Positions 43,776 through 53,343 are shown, counted from the first letter of the stretch. The stretch is DNA of 64,000 bases from Desulfosporosinus sp. FKB (GCF_002196705.1 NZ_NADJ01000028.1:17787-81786); one strand, 5' to 3'. Notes: generated from the sequence alone by a model not told the origin. Program-made: numbers and translations.

Positions 43776-44723
43776 TTACCTCTCGATACCTTGTTTTTCG
43801 CCTATAAACTCTAAAAGCTGCTCAAGATACGGGTACCCTTCCGAGTCTCCTGGAACCAAAGTGGCCATAGCTCCTACCCCATTGGCATATTTGCCGCTTC
43901 TTTCCAAACTTTCATTTCTCAGGATTCCCGCTAAAAGGCCTGCTGCGAACCCATCCCCTGCTCCCACGGTATCGATAACGTTTGCAACGCTGTATCCGGG
44001 AACAAACAGTTCTTCAGATTGATGACGTAAATAGCAGCCTTTCGGGCCCAATTTTATGGCAACAATTGTACTTCCTTGAGAGGAGAAGTAATCCGCAACC
44101 TTATCAATATCCTTTATTCCCAGAAGAAGCTCTGCCTCATCAATACCCGGCATAATAATATCTGCATAGCGGGCAAGTTCTAAGATTTGCTGCCGGGCTT
44201 CCTTGATGTTCCATAGTTTTAATCTTAAGTTAGGGTCAAAGGAGACTAATACTCCATTAGCTTTGGCGATCTTCACCGCGGCAAAGACTGCTTCAGAAGC
44301 CTTAGGAGAAAGAGCAGGGGTTATTCCTGTAATATGCAGAACTTTGGCTTGCTTTATATACTCTTCATCAATATCTTCAGCCCCAAAGGTACTGGCTGCT
44401 GAGTTTTTGCGATAATAATAGACATTGGGATTCGCATGTTGATAGTTTTCCTTAAACAATAACCCGGTACTGAGGTCTTTTTCGAAAGTTACACGTGAAA
44501 CATCAACACCTTCCGCCCGAATTGAATTTACAATATAGCGTCCAAATTCATCATCGCCTACCTTAGAAAACCAACCGACGGAAAGCCCAAGTCTGGCAAG
44601 GGCTATAATTAAATTCGACTCGGCCCCGCCCAAAGATTTACTAAAACGATTTACATATCGTAAAGGTCCGGAGCTTTCCGGACTAAGGACAACCATGGAT
44701 TCACCGAAGCTGACAACATCCAT
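43776..44723 (-). CDS. kdgK: 2-Keto-3-deoxygluconate kinase (PfkB family)
   Basis: 315 residues. Phosphorylates 2-keto-3-deoxygluconate to KDPG with ATP. PfkB signatures: 'GGAESNLIIALARLG' near residue 32 and DTVGAGDGFAAGLLAG near 245 with the catalytic Asp. Last gene of the glucuronate operon, whose other members supply the pathway before (UxuA) and after (Eda) this step. Confidence 0.92.
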   Translation of the reverse strand: MDVVSFGESMVVLSPESSGPLRYVNRFSKSLGGAESNLIIALARLGLSVGWFSKVGDDEFGRYIVNSIRAEGVDVSRVTFEKDLSTGLLFKENYQHANPNVYYYRKNSAASTFGAEDIDEEYIKQAKVLHITGITPALSPKASEAVFAAVKIAKANGVLVSFDPNLRLKLWNIKEARQQILELARYADIIMPGIDEAELLLGIKDIDKVADYFSSQGSTIVAIKLGPKGCYLRHQSEELFVPGYSVANVIDTVGAGDGFAAGLLAGILRNESLERSGKYANGVGAMATLVPGDSEGYPYLEQLLEFIGEKQGIER

Positions 44724-44794
44724 TGTTATTTTGCCACCTCAATATCTGGCATTTTACGTTTAAACTGTCTAAGCTATACAGATCATTAGATTAT

Positions 44795-46411
44795 TCAAAC
44801 CAAGTATTTCTCTAACGTTGCTCGGACAGAATTAACGCCTGACACCATCTCTCTAAAATAGCCTTCGATTTTCTCTCCCAATCCTGCTTCATATAAATTC
44901 AAACCAAATAAATCTGTATTAGATAAAATTAGCCGCAATTTATCACCTACTGAACCCGGATCTCCCAGCTTTATACCAGCAAGATAACTACCCAAGGGTT
45001 CCAACAAAGGATCCGAACTTAACTTCATTTCCTTTCCCGCATCATCCACACCCAACAAGTAGCGGCACCATCCGGCGATAACTAAAGGAATATAGGTTAG
45101 ATCAGCAGGATCCAGTTCCGGACGTTTTTGATAAGCTTTAATAGTTTCTCCGAACCTTATGCTCACTTTCTGTGAGGTATCGGTTGCTATCCTTTGAGGA
45201 GCATCGGGGATATAAGGGTTTGTTAACCGTTGTTCCAAAACCTCACGGAGAAAATCCTCCGGATTTATGATACCCGGGTTAACAACGACAGGCAGCCCTT
45301 CATGATAGCCAATCTTCTCCACCAGCCGCCTTAGACTCTTGTCCTTCATTTCATCGGCAATAAGAGTATACCCCAAAAGGCAGCCAAATACTGCCAGAGC
45401 CGTATGCAGAGGATTTAAGCAGGTGCAGACCTTCATTTTTTCAACCTTATCTACCGTCTCCCTATCCGTAAAGAACACCCCTGCGTGTTCCAGCATCATG
45501 CGACCGTTGGGAAATTCATCTTCAACTACAAGATACTGCGGCCCTTCAGCATTCACAAAGGGAGCAATAAAGGTATTTTTCTTAGTACAGAGGATTTTTG
45601 TGCCTGTAAAACCCAAAGCCGTCAAAGCAGTCTGCACGGTTTCCGATGGCCTTGGAGTAATCTTATCAATCATTGTCCAGGGAAAAGTAACTTTTGCCGG
45701 ATCATTCAAATATGCCAGGAAGTCCTTCTCTACTAGTTTATTCTCTGCCCATTTTTGAGCAATGGTTATGATGGCGCTTTTAAGTTTCTCACCATTGTGA
45801 GAACAATTGTCCATACTCACAAAGGCAACGGGAAGCTCGCCGGTTATAAAGCGTGTATAGGCCAGAGAAGCAACCTTAGCCATAAGGTGGCGGGGCTGGG
45901 CCGGTCCCTGCTGCATATCCAGCTCAACCTCTGAAAAATATTTCCCCGATATCCCTTTTAAGCTATAACCCTTTTCTGTAATCGTAAAGCTCGCCATTTG
46001 GAGGGAAGGCCGAGTAAAAATTTCCTTCAGCCTTGCCCAGTCCTCAGGACGAGCAGGATCCCCAACCAACCCTTCGCTGATGCTGCCAACTACTTTTTTA
46101 GCTAAAGTCCCATCAATATTCATAGTGGCTAATAAACTCAGATTGTCATAGGGTTTATAAATTTGATCAATAATTTCCCAATCGAAGGCCTCAACAGCTA
46201 CAATTCCTGTATTAGCCACCCCTTTATTGAGAAGTGTTTGCTGTAGTACTGCGATAAATCCTCGAAAAATATTACCTGCCCCGAAATGGACCCAGGCCGG
46301 ATTATCTCGTGTAACCCTAATCATTTCATCAGCTTGAAAACCTGGTAATTCAATACCGGATTCTGTCCAGGGCTTACCGTTTTTTATGCCTTCTCTGCTT
46401 AAGTCGAGCAT
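44795..46411 (-). CDS. uxuB: Fructuronate reductase / mannonate oxidoreductase
   Basis: 538 residues, mannitol-dehydrogenase family. Reduces D-fructuronate to D-mannonate with NADH. N-terminal Rossmann segment ('WVHFGAGNIFRGFIAVLQQ') and catalytic region with VSMDNCSHNGEKL and 'KVCTCLNPLHTALAVFG'. Its place in an operon with uxaC and uxuA favours fructuronate over tagaturonate as substrate. Confidence 0.93.
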   Translation of the reverse strand: MLDLSREGIKNGKPWTESGIELPGFQADEMIRVTRDNPAWVHFGAGNIFRGFIAVLQQTLLNKGVANTGIVAVEAFDWEIIDQIYKPYDNLSLLATMNIDGTLAKKVVGSISEGLVGDPARPEDWARLKEIFTRPSLQMASFTITEKGYSLKGISGKYFSEVELDMQQGPAQPRHLMAKVASLAYTRFITGELPVAFVSMDNCSHNGEKLKSAIITIAQKWAENKLVEKDFLAYLNDPAKVTFPWTMIDKITPRPSETVQTALTALGFTGTKILCTKKNTFIAPFVNAEGPQYLVVEDEFPNGRMMLEHAGVFFTDRETVDKVEKMKVCTCLNPLHTALAVFGCLLGYTLIADEMKDKSLRRLVEKIGYHEGLPVVVNPGIINPEDFLREVLEQRLTNPYIPDAPQRIATDTSQKVSIRFGETIKAYQKRPELDPADLTYIPLVIAGWCRYLLGVDDAGKEMKLSSDPLLEPLGSYLAGIKLGDPGSVGDKLRLILSNTDLFGLNLYEAGLGEKIEGYFREMVSGVNSVRATLEKYLV

Positions 46412-46449
46412 TGATTTTGTCCTCCCTAATTGCTGCTATGCTGCCTCTT

Positions 46450-47097
46450 TTAATGAGCTCGTGCTGCTTTAATTTTTTCGGTGAACTGTTTGGCGATGGT
46501 GGTTATGGACTCATAATCACCGTTTTTAGCACCTGATGTCAAATTTCCTCCGATGCCAACAGCTATCGCCCCAGCGTTAATCCATTCGCTCACATTCTCC
46601 AAACTGACTCCGCCGGTAGGCATCAGGGATGCATGGGGCAAGGGACCTTTTATGGCTTTAATAATGGCCGGGCCGAACAATTCTCCCGGAAATATTTTTA
46701 CCACATCCGCTCCGGCTTCCATACATTCGACAGCTTCTTTAATCGTCATAGCCCCAGGCATGCAAGGAACCCGGTATCTGTTACAAAGCTTCACCGTTTC
46801 CGTATTGAGACACGGGCTGACGATATATTGCGCCCCGGCTAAGATCGCTGTCCTTGCCGTTTCAGGATCAAGTACTGTTCCTGCACCTATTAATATGGAT
46901 TTGGATTTATACGTTTGGGCTAAATCCTTAATAAGTTCCTCCGCTCCGGGTACTGTAAAGGTAATTTCAATCGCCGCAACTCCTCCGGCAAGACAAGCTT
47001 CAGTAATCTTAAAAGCCTGTTCTTTATGATCTGCTCTGATAACTGCCACCAAACCGCCCTCTTTAATTCGAGAAACAATTTGCTCCTTATTTGACAT
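46450..47097 (-). CDS. eda: KDPG aldolase
   Basis: 215 residues. Splits 2-keto-3-deoxy-6-phosphogluconate into pyruvate and glyceraldehyde-3-phosphate. A class I aldolase barrel: catalytic Glu in AIEITF, the Schiff-base Lys in DVVKIFPGELFG, and the phosphate-binding MPTGGVSLENV. ATG 47097 with AGGATG upstream is chosen over the start three codons earlier. Confidence 0.94.
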   Translation of the reverse strand: MSNKEQIVSRIKEGGLVAVIRADHKEQAFKITEACLAGGVAAIEITFTVPGAEELIKDLAQTYKSKSILIGAGTVLDPETARTAILAGAQYIVSPCLNTETVKLCNRYRVPCMPGAMTIKEAVECMEAGADVVKIFPGELFGPAIIKAIKGPLPHASLMPTGGVSLENVSEWINAGAIAVGIGGNLTSGAKNGDYESITTIAKQFTEKIKAARAH

Positions 47098-47157
47098 GCA
47101 CAACATCCTATTCTTATCGTAATCGTATTCGAATTCTAATTACTTCCGTAATCTCTT

Positions 47158-48552
47158 CTAATCTATTTCAACGCCTAAAAAATCCCTAATATTGTTGAAA
47201 CATATACCTTTAATAATCTGTCCTAAAAAATCAAAATCAGTATAAAAATCGCCGCGCTCTACCCAATGTCCTACGAGATTGCACATGATCCTTCTAAAGT
47301 ATTCGTGCCTGGGATAGGAAAGGAAACTTCTGGAATCCGTCAGCATTCCGACAAAGCGCGAAAACAGTCCAACATTAGCCAAAGTCTTCATTTGTGCTAA
47401 CATACCGTCTTCATGATCATTAAACCACCAGGCCGCTCCAAATTGAATCTTTCCCGGAAAATGGCTCTGAAAATTTCCTGCCATAGCTGCCAATAAATAA
47501 TTATCCGTAGGGTTTAAACAATAGAGAATTGTTTTGGGAAGTAACCCGACACTCTCAAGATCATCAAGAATATTGGCTAAGTCATTGATAAAATTAAAAT
47601 TGGCAATCGTATCGAAACCGGTATTAATCCCAATGGATTTAAACATTTTCGAGTTGACATTGCGCAAAGCACCTACATGCAGCTGCATAGCCCAGCCATG
47701 CTTGGCATATTCTTGGGCCAAATGGGACAGTATGGCTGCTCGGAATTTAACTTCTTCCTCAGGTACGATAATCTGTCGATTTAAACGTTTCTTGAAGATT
47801 TTGCTTATCTCTTCTTCACTTGCTTTACTGTAAAAGGCAGCAGATAAACTATGGTCTGACAATCGACAACCCAGAGCATGAAAATCCTCAATTCTGTTTT
47901 TTAAAGCAAGATAAAAATCCTCCAGCGAATTGATGGCAATGTTTTCGATATCACCCAATTTATTGATCCATTCGAGAAACGATTTATGCCCGATTTCCAG
48001 GGCCATATCCGGTCTAAAGGTGGGAAGAACTTTAACCTTAAAGGTTTCATCATTTTTTAATTTTTCATGATACACTAAGGAATCTATGGGATCATCTGTA
48101 GTGCAGAGAGCTTTAACATTTGACTTCGTAATAAAACTTCTCGCTGAATAGTTACCGCTTTCCAGCATCCTGTTGCAGGTCGCCCAGATAGAGTCTGCAG
48201 TATCAGGTTTTAACGGGGTATCAATACCGAAATACCGATTGAGTTCTAAATGTGTCCATTGAAAGAGTGGATTTCCCATGGTAAAGGGAACAGTCTCAGC
48301 CCATTTTTGGAATTTTTCCCGGTCGCTCTTATGGCCCGTGATATAGTCTTCAGGTATGCCGTTCGCTCTTAGAGCTCTCCATTTGTAGTGATCCCCGTTT
48401 AACCAGAGCTGCGTTAGATTGTCAAATTTTTTATCATCTGCTATCTCTTGTGCCGGGAGATGACAATGGTAATCAAAAATAGGCATGTCCTTGGCATAAT
48501 CAAAAAATAATTGCCGAGCTGTTTGGGATTCTAACAGGTAATTTTCATCCAT
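47158..48552 (-). CDS. uxaC: Glucuronate isomerase
   Basis: 464 residues, amidohydrolase-fold uronate isomerase turning D-glucuronate into D-fructuronate. Metal motif FDYHCHLPAQEI near the N-terminus, 'WAMQLHVGALRNVNSKMF' in the middle, and 'GMLTDSRSFLSYPRHEYFRR' near the C-terminus are all family landmarks. ATG 48552 lies behind AAAGGGTG; a GTG four codons upstream is possible. First committed step of the operon's pathway. Confidence 0.95.
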   Translation of the reverse strand: MDENYLLESQTARQLFFDYAKDMPIFDYHCHLPAQEIADDKKFDNLTQLWLNGDHYKWRALRANGIPEDYITGHKSDREKFQKWAETVPFTMGNPLFQWTHLELNRYFGIDTPLKPDTADSIWATCNRMLESGNYSARSFITKSNVKALCTTDDPIDSLVYHEKLKNDETFKVKVLPTFRPDMALEIGHKSFLEWINKLGDIENIAINSLEDFYLALKNRIEDFHALGCRLSDHSLSAAFYSKASEEEISKIFKKRLNRQIIVPEEEVKFRAAILSHLAQEYAKHGWAMQLHVGALRNVNSKMFKSIGINTGFDTIANFNFINDLANILDDLESVGLLPKTILYCLNPTDNYLLAAMAGNFQSHFPGKIQFGAAWWFNDHEDGMLAQMKTLANVGLFSRFVGMLTDSRSFLSYPRHEYFRRIMCNLVGHWVERGDFYTDFDFLGQIIKGICFNNIRDFLGVEID

Positions 48553-48709
48553 GAATTTGTTCACCCTTTACACCTACCTTTTCTTTATGAAAGCGTCTAA
48601 ATCGGCCAGAGACAATGACTTCGTTGAGAACGAATTTGTCCCTGGCCCAACTTTAAATTATTAAATCATATCTAATAGCGGCAGTGTCTGAACATTCTTC
48701 TTGAAATCT

Positions 48710-49999
48710 TTAAGCAATCTGTTCCTGAGGAACGGCACCTGCGTTTTTAGCCCCTTTGACAAAAAAAGCAACTGCTAAAGCACCTATAATTGCCAGGCCT
48801 CCGGCCAGAACAAAGGCGGGAGCGAAATGACCGGTACTTTGAACGATCCATCCTGTTAAAGCAGGTCCAAAGATACCGGAAATGTTAGCCATAGAATGCA
48901 CGAATCCGCTTGTTCCTCCAACCTTTTCACTGGGTACAAGGTCTTGAATAATCGCCCAGTAAGTCGTTGCTTGCAAGTAGATGAAGCAGACACCGAGTGT
49001 CATAAAGAAAACTGCGCTGACAGCGGAATTAGCAAATCCAGTTAAAACAACACATACGGCGGCAAGCAAAAGACACGTCACCAAGACAACTTTGCGTGAA
49101 AAGAGAACCTTGCCTGTTTTGCGATAAATGAAATCGATAATCAAGCTCCCGGCTACTTGACCCAAGGCACCCGCTATCCAGGGAATCATAGCGGCGATTC
49201 CCATTTGAGAGATACTAAGGTGCCGCCCTTCTACGAGATAGCTGGGAAACCAAGTGATAAAAAAGAACAGCGTATAATTATAGCCAAACATCCCCACAAT
49301 CAAAGCCAGGATACTGCGTTGTTTGAGGATTGAAAGAAGGCTGACCTTAGCTGGCGCTGAACCAACTTGAGCAGCAGCTATGTCTCTGCCTGCCGTAATT
49401 TCTTTTAATTCTTCCTGGGATACCCGAGGGTGATTGTTGGGCTTGTCGGTACTGATCTTGAACCAAGAGAAGGTCCAAATCAGCCCCAGGACTCCAAGGA
49501 CAAGGAAGGCTGCCTGCCATCCCCACTTCAGGGATATGAAAGCAACTAAAGGCGCTGACAGCGCTCCTCCAATCGGCGCTCCTCCATTGCATATCCCGAC
49601 TGCTGTAGCCCGTTCCTTAAGCGGAATCCAGTTATTCATTGTTTTGTTAGTAGTCGAGGTCAGAGGCCCTTCACCAAAACCAAAAATAACACGGATAAAG
49701 AAGAGCGAAATAAAACTAAAAGCCCCTGCTGTTAAAGCACAAAAGATTGACCAAACAGCCATAGCATAACCCATAACTCTTCTCGGACCAACTACGTCTG
49801 ATAAGAATCCGCCTATAAAATTAAAAAGAGCATATCCGACAAAAAAGCTGCTTAAGATTAGGCCTGAAGCAAACGGCGTTAATGCAAATTTTTTCGATAA
49901 AATCGGAAGGGCAACGGACATTGCTGATCTATCCACATAATTAATAGCATTGGACAAAAATAACATCGTTACAATCGTCCAGCGATACTTCTTAAACAT
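48710..49999 (-). CDS. MFS hexuronate transporter (anion:cation symporter family)
   Basis: 429 residues, twelve helices. 'LFLSNAINYVDRSAMSVALP' at the N-terminus and 'GFGEGPLTSTTNKTMNNWIP' are hallmarks of the ACS family that includes ExuT (hexuronates) and the galactonate permeases. Position between uxuA and uxaC makes glucuronate/hexuronate uptake the likely role. RBS GGAGGG. Confidence 0.9.
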   Translation of the reverse strand: MFKKYRWTIVTMLFLSNAINYVDRSAMSVALPILSKKFALTPFASGLILSSFFVGYALFNFIGGFLSDVVGPRRVMGYAMAVWSIFCALTAGAFSFISLFFIRVIFGFGEGPLTSTTNKTMNNWIPLKERATAVGICNGGAPIGGALSAPLVAFISLKWGWQAAFLVLGVLGLIWTFSWFKISTDKPNNHPRVSQEELKEITAGRDIAAAQVGSAPAKVSLLSILKQRSILALIVGMFGYNYTLFFFITWFPSYLVEGRHLSISQMGIAAMIPWIAGALGQVAGSLIIDFIYRKTGKVLFSRKVVLVTCLLLAAVCVVLTGFANSAVSAVFFMTLGVCFIYLQATTYWAIIQDLVPSEKVGGTSGFVHSMANISGIFGPALTGWIVQSTGHFAPAFVLAGGLAIIGALAVAFFVKGAKNAGAVPQEQIA

Positions 50000-50083
50000 C
50001 TATCATATCCCTCCATAGTTATAATAGCCTCGGTAGGTTAAAGTCTTAATACCATTTCTCAACAGTGATAGATATCCTAGTTA

Positions 50084-51157
50084 TTAATGCCTGATTCTAG
50101 ATATTGCATCCCAAAGGCCTAACAAGTAATTTGCTCCTATGGCCCTATCATATAATCCATAACCTGGTCTTCCCTTTTCCTCCCAAATCATACGGCCGTG
50201 ATCGGGGCGAATAGGTCCCGTAAAACCAATGTCATAAAAGGCTTTCATAATTTCATAGATATCCAAAGACGAGTTTACATCCTTATGGGCTACTTCATTA
50301 AAAACACCGGGTTCGTGAATTTGGATATTTCTCACATGGCCAAAATGAATTCTTCCCAGTTTGCCAAAATAGCGGATGATCTCCGGTATATTATTCTCGG
50401 GATTGGCCCCTAATGATCCGGTACAAAGGGTTATACCGTTATAAGGACTATCAACCAAATGAATAAGACGCTCCAAGTTTGATTTTGAAGTAATGATTCG
50501 GGGAAGGCCAAAGACAGACCAGGGTGGATCATCAGGATGAATTGCCATTTTGATATCACACTCTTCGGCGACGGGAATAACACCCTCCAGAAAATATTGC
50601 AGGTTTTTAAAGAGCTTGTCTTCATCAAAATCGCGGTACATTTCAAATAAGCTTTTTAATTCTGTTAAGCGTTCTTTCTCCCATCCGGGCAGAACAAAAC
50701 CATTTGAACCTTTCTCCATCTCTGCAACAAGAACCCGAGGATCTAAATTTCGCAGCTTCCTGTCATCATAGGCTAAAGCCGTTGACCCATCCGTAAGTTC
50801 TTTGGCTAATTCCGTTCGAGTCCAGTCAAATACAGGCATGAAATTGTAACAAACGACCTTTACGCCTGCTCGAGCAAGATTCCGCAATGTTTTGTTGTAG
50901 TTCTCAATATAGAGATCACGACTAGGCAGCCCTAATTTAATATCCTCGTGTACATTTACACTTTCAATGGTTTCAAAAAGCAAGCCATAGCTCTCGATAT
51001 CATGCTTAACGTTCATAATATCGTCTAAAGGCCATACTTCACCTACGGGGATATCAAATAAGGCAGTCACGACTCCTTCCATTCCGGGAATCTGTTTAAT
51101 GTACGGTAAAGAAACACTGTCATGTTTTTTACCATACCAACGAAAGCTCATTTTCAC
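50084..51157 (-). CDS. uxuA: Mannonate dehydratase
   Basis: 357 residues. Dehydrates D-mannonate to 2-keto-3-deoxygluconate with Mn/Fe. TIM-barrel enzyme opening with MSFRWYGKKHDSVSL; metal-ligand regions include 'MAIHPDDPPWSVFGLPRI', GSLGANPENNI, HFGHVRN and 'IRPDHGRMIWEE'. GTG 51157 (AGGAGG 9 bases upstream) or ATG 51151 is the start. First gene after the regulator, behind its own promoter. Confidence 0.94.
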   Translation of the reverse strand: MKMSFRWYGKKHDSVSLPYIKQIPGMEGVVTALFDIPVGEVWPLDDIMNVKHDIESYGLLFETIESVNVHEDIKLGLPSRDLYIENYNKTLRNLARAGVKVVCYNFMPVFDWTRTELAKELTDGSTALAYDDRKLRNLDPRVLVAEMEKGSNGFVLPGWEKERLTELKSLFEMYRDFDEDKLFKNLQYFLEGVIPVAEECDIKMAIHPDDPPWSVFGLPRIITSKSNLERLIHLVDSPYNGITLCTGSLGANPENNIPEIIRYFGKLGRIHFGHVRNIQIHEPGVFNEVAHKDVNSSLDIYEIMKAFYDIGFTGPIRPDHGRMIWEEKGRPGYGLYDRAIGANYLLGLWDAISRIRH

Positions 51158-51220
51158 GCGCCCTATCCTCCTCGTCAAATTATTTTATCTCCAGACCAGA
51201 ATTCAGACCCCTTTCTTGAT

Positions 51221-51259
51221 TTATACTAATTATACTACCATACTAGTTATATTAGTCAA
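51221..51259 (-). promoter_or_regulatory. uxuA promoter with probable GntR operator
   Basis: TTGACT (51259-51254) and TATAAT lie about 19 bp apart. Between and around them is TAACTAGTATGGTAG plus another ATTAGTATAA. The core ACTAGTAT also occurs ahead of the GntR gene at 52071-52087, pointing to one regulator for both. Confidence 0.6.
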
Positions 51260-51285
51260 TATTATTTAGATGATTGTGGATAAAA

Positions 51286-51338
51286 AAATCACCCCATTTA
51301 TGGGAATATGAAGAATATTTCCCATAAAGAGGTGATTT
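51286..51338 (-). terminator. Terminator between the GntR gene and uxuA
   Basis: Long hairpin (AAATCACC ... TTTATGGGAATAT with ATATTTCCCATAAA ... GGTGATTT, two small bulges) followed on the minus strand by a run of seven T. Confidence 0.85.
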
Positions 51339-51369
51339 GTATGTTTGGTCTTGGTTAAGTTCCGCTTAA

Positions 51370-52053
51370 TTAGATAAAATAATGCCTGAATTCAATGAGT
51401 AAATCTTCAATATCGATACGAATTTTATTTAGGTGTTTTTGAATCGTTTTGGCTGCTAAGGATGGATTTTTTTCTCGGATGGCTCGAACCAAATCCTCAT
51501 GCTGACTCAGAAGCTCAGGCCAATCATGTTTGCCGGCAACATTCAACATCCTTACTCTGTTATAATGAGTACTCATTTGTTGGATCAGTGACCAAATACG
51601 ACCCTTTCTGCACCCTTCGAAGATACACCTATGTAATGCTTCATCAAGCTCAAAAAACTTCAGATAATTTTCTTCTTCTACACATAATTCCTGAAGGGTT
51701 ATATTAGACTGCAGTTCAAACAACTTATCTGCAGGAAATTCTTTAACCGCGAGATTAATGACTTCCTTCTCTATAGTTTCACGTAAGAAGAAGGATTCTT
51801 CTACATTCTCAACATCTAATAAAGAAACTCTTGTTCCTTTTTGAGGCAATATATCCAGCAGATATTCGCTTTCCAGTTGAATAAAAGCCTCTCGGACAGG
51901 AGTCCTGCTTACATTCAGCAATACGGAAATATCCTTTTCTGACAAGACACTTCCTGGGGGAAGCCTTAAATTCATAATATTTTCTTTCAAACAGCGATAG
52001 ACATATTCACGTGTTGACTCGTGGGGCAATCGTTCTGAGACGGCAATGTCCAT
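51370..52053 (-). CDS. GntR-family (FadR subfamily) regulator of glucuronate genes
   Basis: 227 residues from ATG 52053 with GGAG 7 bases upstream; the longer open frame overlaps its own promoter. N-terminal GntR winged helix ('LPPGSVLSEKDISVLLNVSR' ... TPVREAF) and an all-helical FadR-type ligand domain (FELDEALHRCIFEGCRKGRI, then 'QHEDLVRAIREKN'). The closest functional analogues by context are UxuR/ExuR, which sense uronates. It has its own terminator and shares an operator-like site with uxuA. Confidence 0.9.
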   Translation of the reverse strand: MDIAVSERLPHESTREYVYRCLKENIMNLRLPPGSVLSEKDISVLLNVSRTPVREAFIQLESEYLLDILPQKGTRVSLLDVENVEESFFLRETIEKEVINLAVKEFPADKLFELQSNITLQELCVEEENYLKFFELDEALHRCIFEGCRKGRIWSLIQQMSTHYNRVRMLNVAGKHDWPELLSQHEDLVRAIREKNPSLAAKTIQKHLNKIRIDIEDLLIEFRHYFI

Positions 52054-52070
52054 ACAGTACTCCAATCTTT

Positions 52071-52087
52071 TTGTACTAGTATACCAG
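52071..52087. promoter_or_regulatory. Probable GntR autoregulatory operator
   Basis: TTGTACTAGTATACCAG, containing the palindrome TACTAGTA, lies 18 bases upstream of the GntR ATG. It shares ACTAGTAT and AG spacing with the uxuA promoter site. Confidence 0.55.
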
Positions 52088-52152
52088 TTTTTTGGCCCTA
52101 CAGCCAACAGTGAATTACATCGAAAAGCTCCTAGCAAATTTATCCTCGTGAG

Positions 52153-52194
52153 GCAAGAAGTCTCCTACCTTTTTAGTTGGGGGATGAATTGCCG
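52153..52194 (-). repeat. IS200/IS605-type right-end remnant (reverse orientation)
   Basis: On the minus strand this reads GGCAATTCATCCCCCAACTA, AAAAGGTAGGAGACTTCTTG: the same layout as the 43721-43760 fragment, with a degraded stem. No transposase nearby. Confidence 0.4.
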
Positions 52195-52266
52195 TATACC
52201 CGCTATAGTTGGTCGGCATGAATCCAGATATTTCGGCTTTATAATTATGAAACCAAAAGCGATAAA

Positions 52267-52303
52267 GCCCAAGAAGTATTCCGAATTCAGAAAATTCTTG
52301 GGC
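52267..52303 (-). terminator. Probable terminator of the SHOCT gene
   Basis: 9-bp stem GCCCAAGAA / TTCTTGGGC with a large AT-rich loop, 38 bases past the stop at 52341; followed on the minus strand by TTTAT. Confidence 0.5.
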
Positions 52304-52340
52304 AGAAAATTTTATTTAACGTTCAAATTCCTGATTCTTC

Positions 52341-52703
52341 TTAACCAGTTTTCGTTTCAGACATGTAACCTAACGTCTTTTTCCTTGTCATATAATCCTC
52401 CGTGTCAATTTCACCGCGGGCATAGCGCTCATTCAGCAATTCAAGAGCTTTATCACTCTGTTTATTGACTGACAGGAGAAATCTTCCTAAGTGTTTAACA
52501 GTATAGAATATTAGCAGGAGAACAGCGATTACAATAATAAAATGCAGCCCCATGTTAATTAAGGCGTAAACGTTTAAACCGCTACTTATTACATTGCTGC
52601 CGCCACTATTGGGAACAGAGAAATTAGAACCAGGAGCATTGGGAATAGGCGCAATATGCCCCTGCCCACTTCCAAAACTAAAGCCTCCGCTGTAGGGATT
52701 CAT
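52341..52703 (-). CDS. Small membrane protein with SHOCT domain
   Basis: 120 residues. A Gly/Ser/Pro-rich N-terminus (1-45), one membrane helix (about 52-70, 'LHFIIVIAVLLLIFYTVKHL'), and a C-terminal SHOCT motif (about 84-110: ALELLNERYARGEIDTEDYM). SHOCT domains are short oligomerisation modules without catalytic function. RBS AGGAGGTG. Role unknown. Confidence 0.8.
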   Translation of the reverse strand: MNPYSGGFSFGSGQGHIAPIPNAPGSNFSVPNSGGSNVISSGLNVYALINMGLHFIIVIAVLLLIFYTVKHLGRFLLSVNKQSDKALELLNERYARGEIDTEDYMTRKKTLGYMSETKTG

Positions 52704-53047
52704 GGTTCAACTCACCTCCTTTTTGTCCTAACGTTACTCTAAACCAGACATTTGGTATTTTCGTGACAAAAGTGTGATTGTTATATCAAGGTTTTGCGTC
52801 AAAGAATATAAACGATGGACTTTTAACACCATTTTGAATGATAGTTCTGTTGTATGGACCTATCTCTGCTGTTACATCACGGCGACATAAAGTACAGCCC
52901 CTAGTAAGTGGTCTGTACTTTATCTTTATTTTAGTGGTCTTACTGTTTAATAAATTTTGATAAAGTCATTAAGATACTGTCAACATCAACATTCGTAAAA
53001 TTAAAGGTAGTATTATAACTATACGAAAGAGTTCTGTACAAAAAAAT
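52704..53047. other. Intergenic region ahead of the c-di-GMP riboswitch
   Basis: No gene. Contains a hairpin with 11-bp arms at 52887-52923 (ATAAAGTACAG / CTGTACTTTAT) followed by CTTTATTTT, a possible plus-strand terminator of an unidentified short transcript. A TATAAC box near 53014 may serve the riboswitch transcript. Confidence 0.4.
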
Positions 53048-53137
53048 TATGGGATGACGATAAAGGCAAACTTGGCGAAAGCCAAGGACGCAAAGCTATG
53101 GGTCTTCCAGTTAAGCTGATGACTGCCAAGCTTCCGA
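53048..53137 (+). ncRNA. Cyclic-di-GMP-I riboswitch (GEMM)
   Basis: Diagnostic core: AAAGGCAAAC, a stem capped by a GAAA tetraloop (CTTGGCGAAAGCCAAG), then GGACGCAAAGCTATGGGTCT (tetraloop receptor and second stem), and GACTGCCAAGCTTCC closing the domain. This is the common Firmicute form of the c-di-GMP-I aptamer. It precedes an intrinsic terminator and a chemoreceptor gene. Confidence 0.93.
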
Positions 53138-53146
53138 AACGCTCAT

Positions 53147-53180
53147 ATCGCCATACCGCAAAGGTGTGGCGATTTTTATT
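53147..53180 (+). terminator. Riboswitch-controlled terminator
   Basis: Stem ATCGCCATACC / GGTGTGGCGAT (one G-T pair), 4-base loop, then TTTTATTT, immediately after the c-di-GMP aptamer. Suggests control of the downstream receptor by premature termination. Confidence 0.88.
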
Positions 53181-53343
53181 TCTAACTAAAATCCTAATAA
53201 AGGGAGGGCTCAAATTCTCAGCAACAGGTGCTGCGCTTAAAGCGAATGATGAAAGAAAACGTATGAAGTAAACAACTGTAAAAGTGTTAGACGAGATAAG
53301 TCAACTAATTTTGCCAAATACCAATAATTTGGAGGCGCTATGT

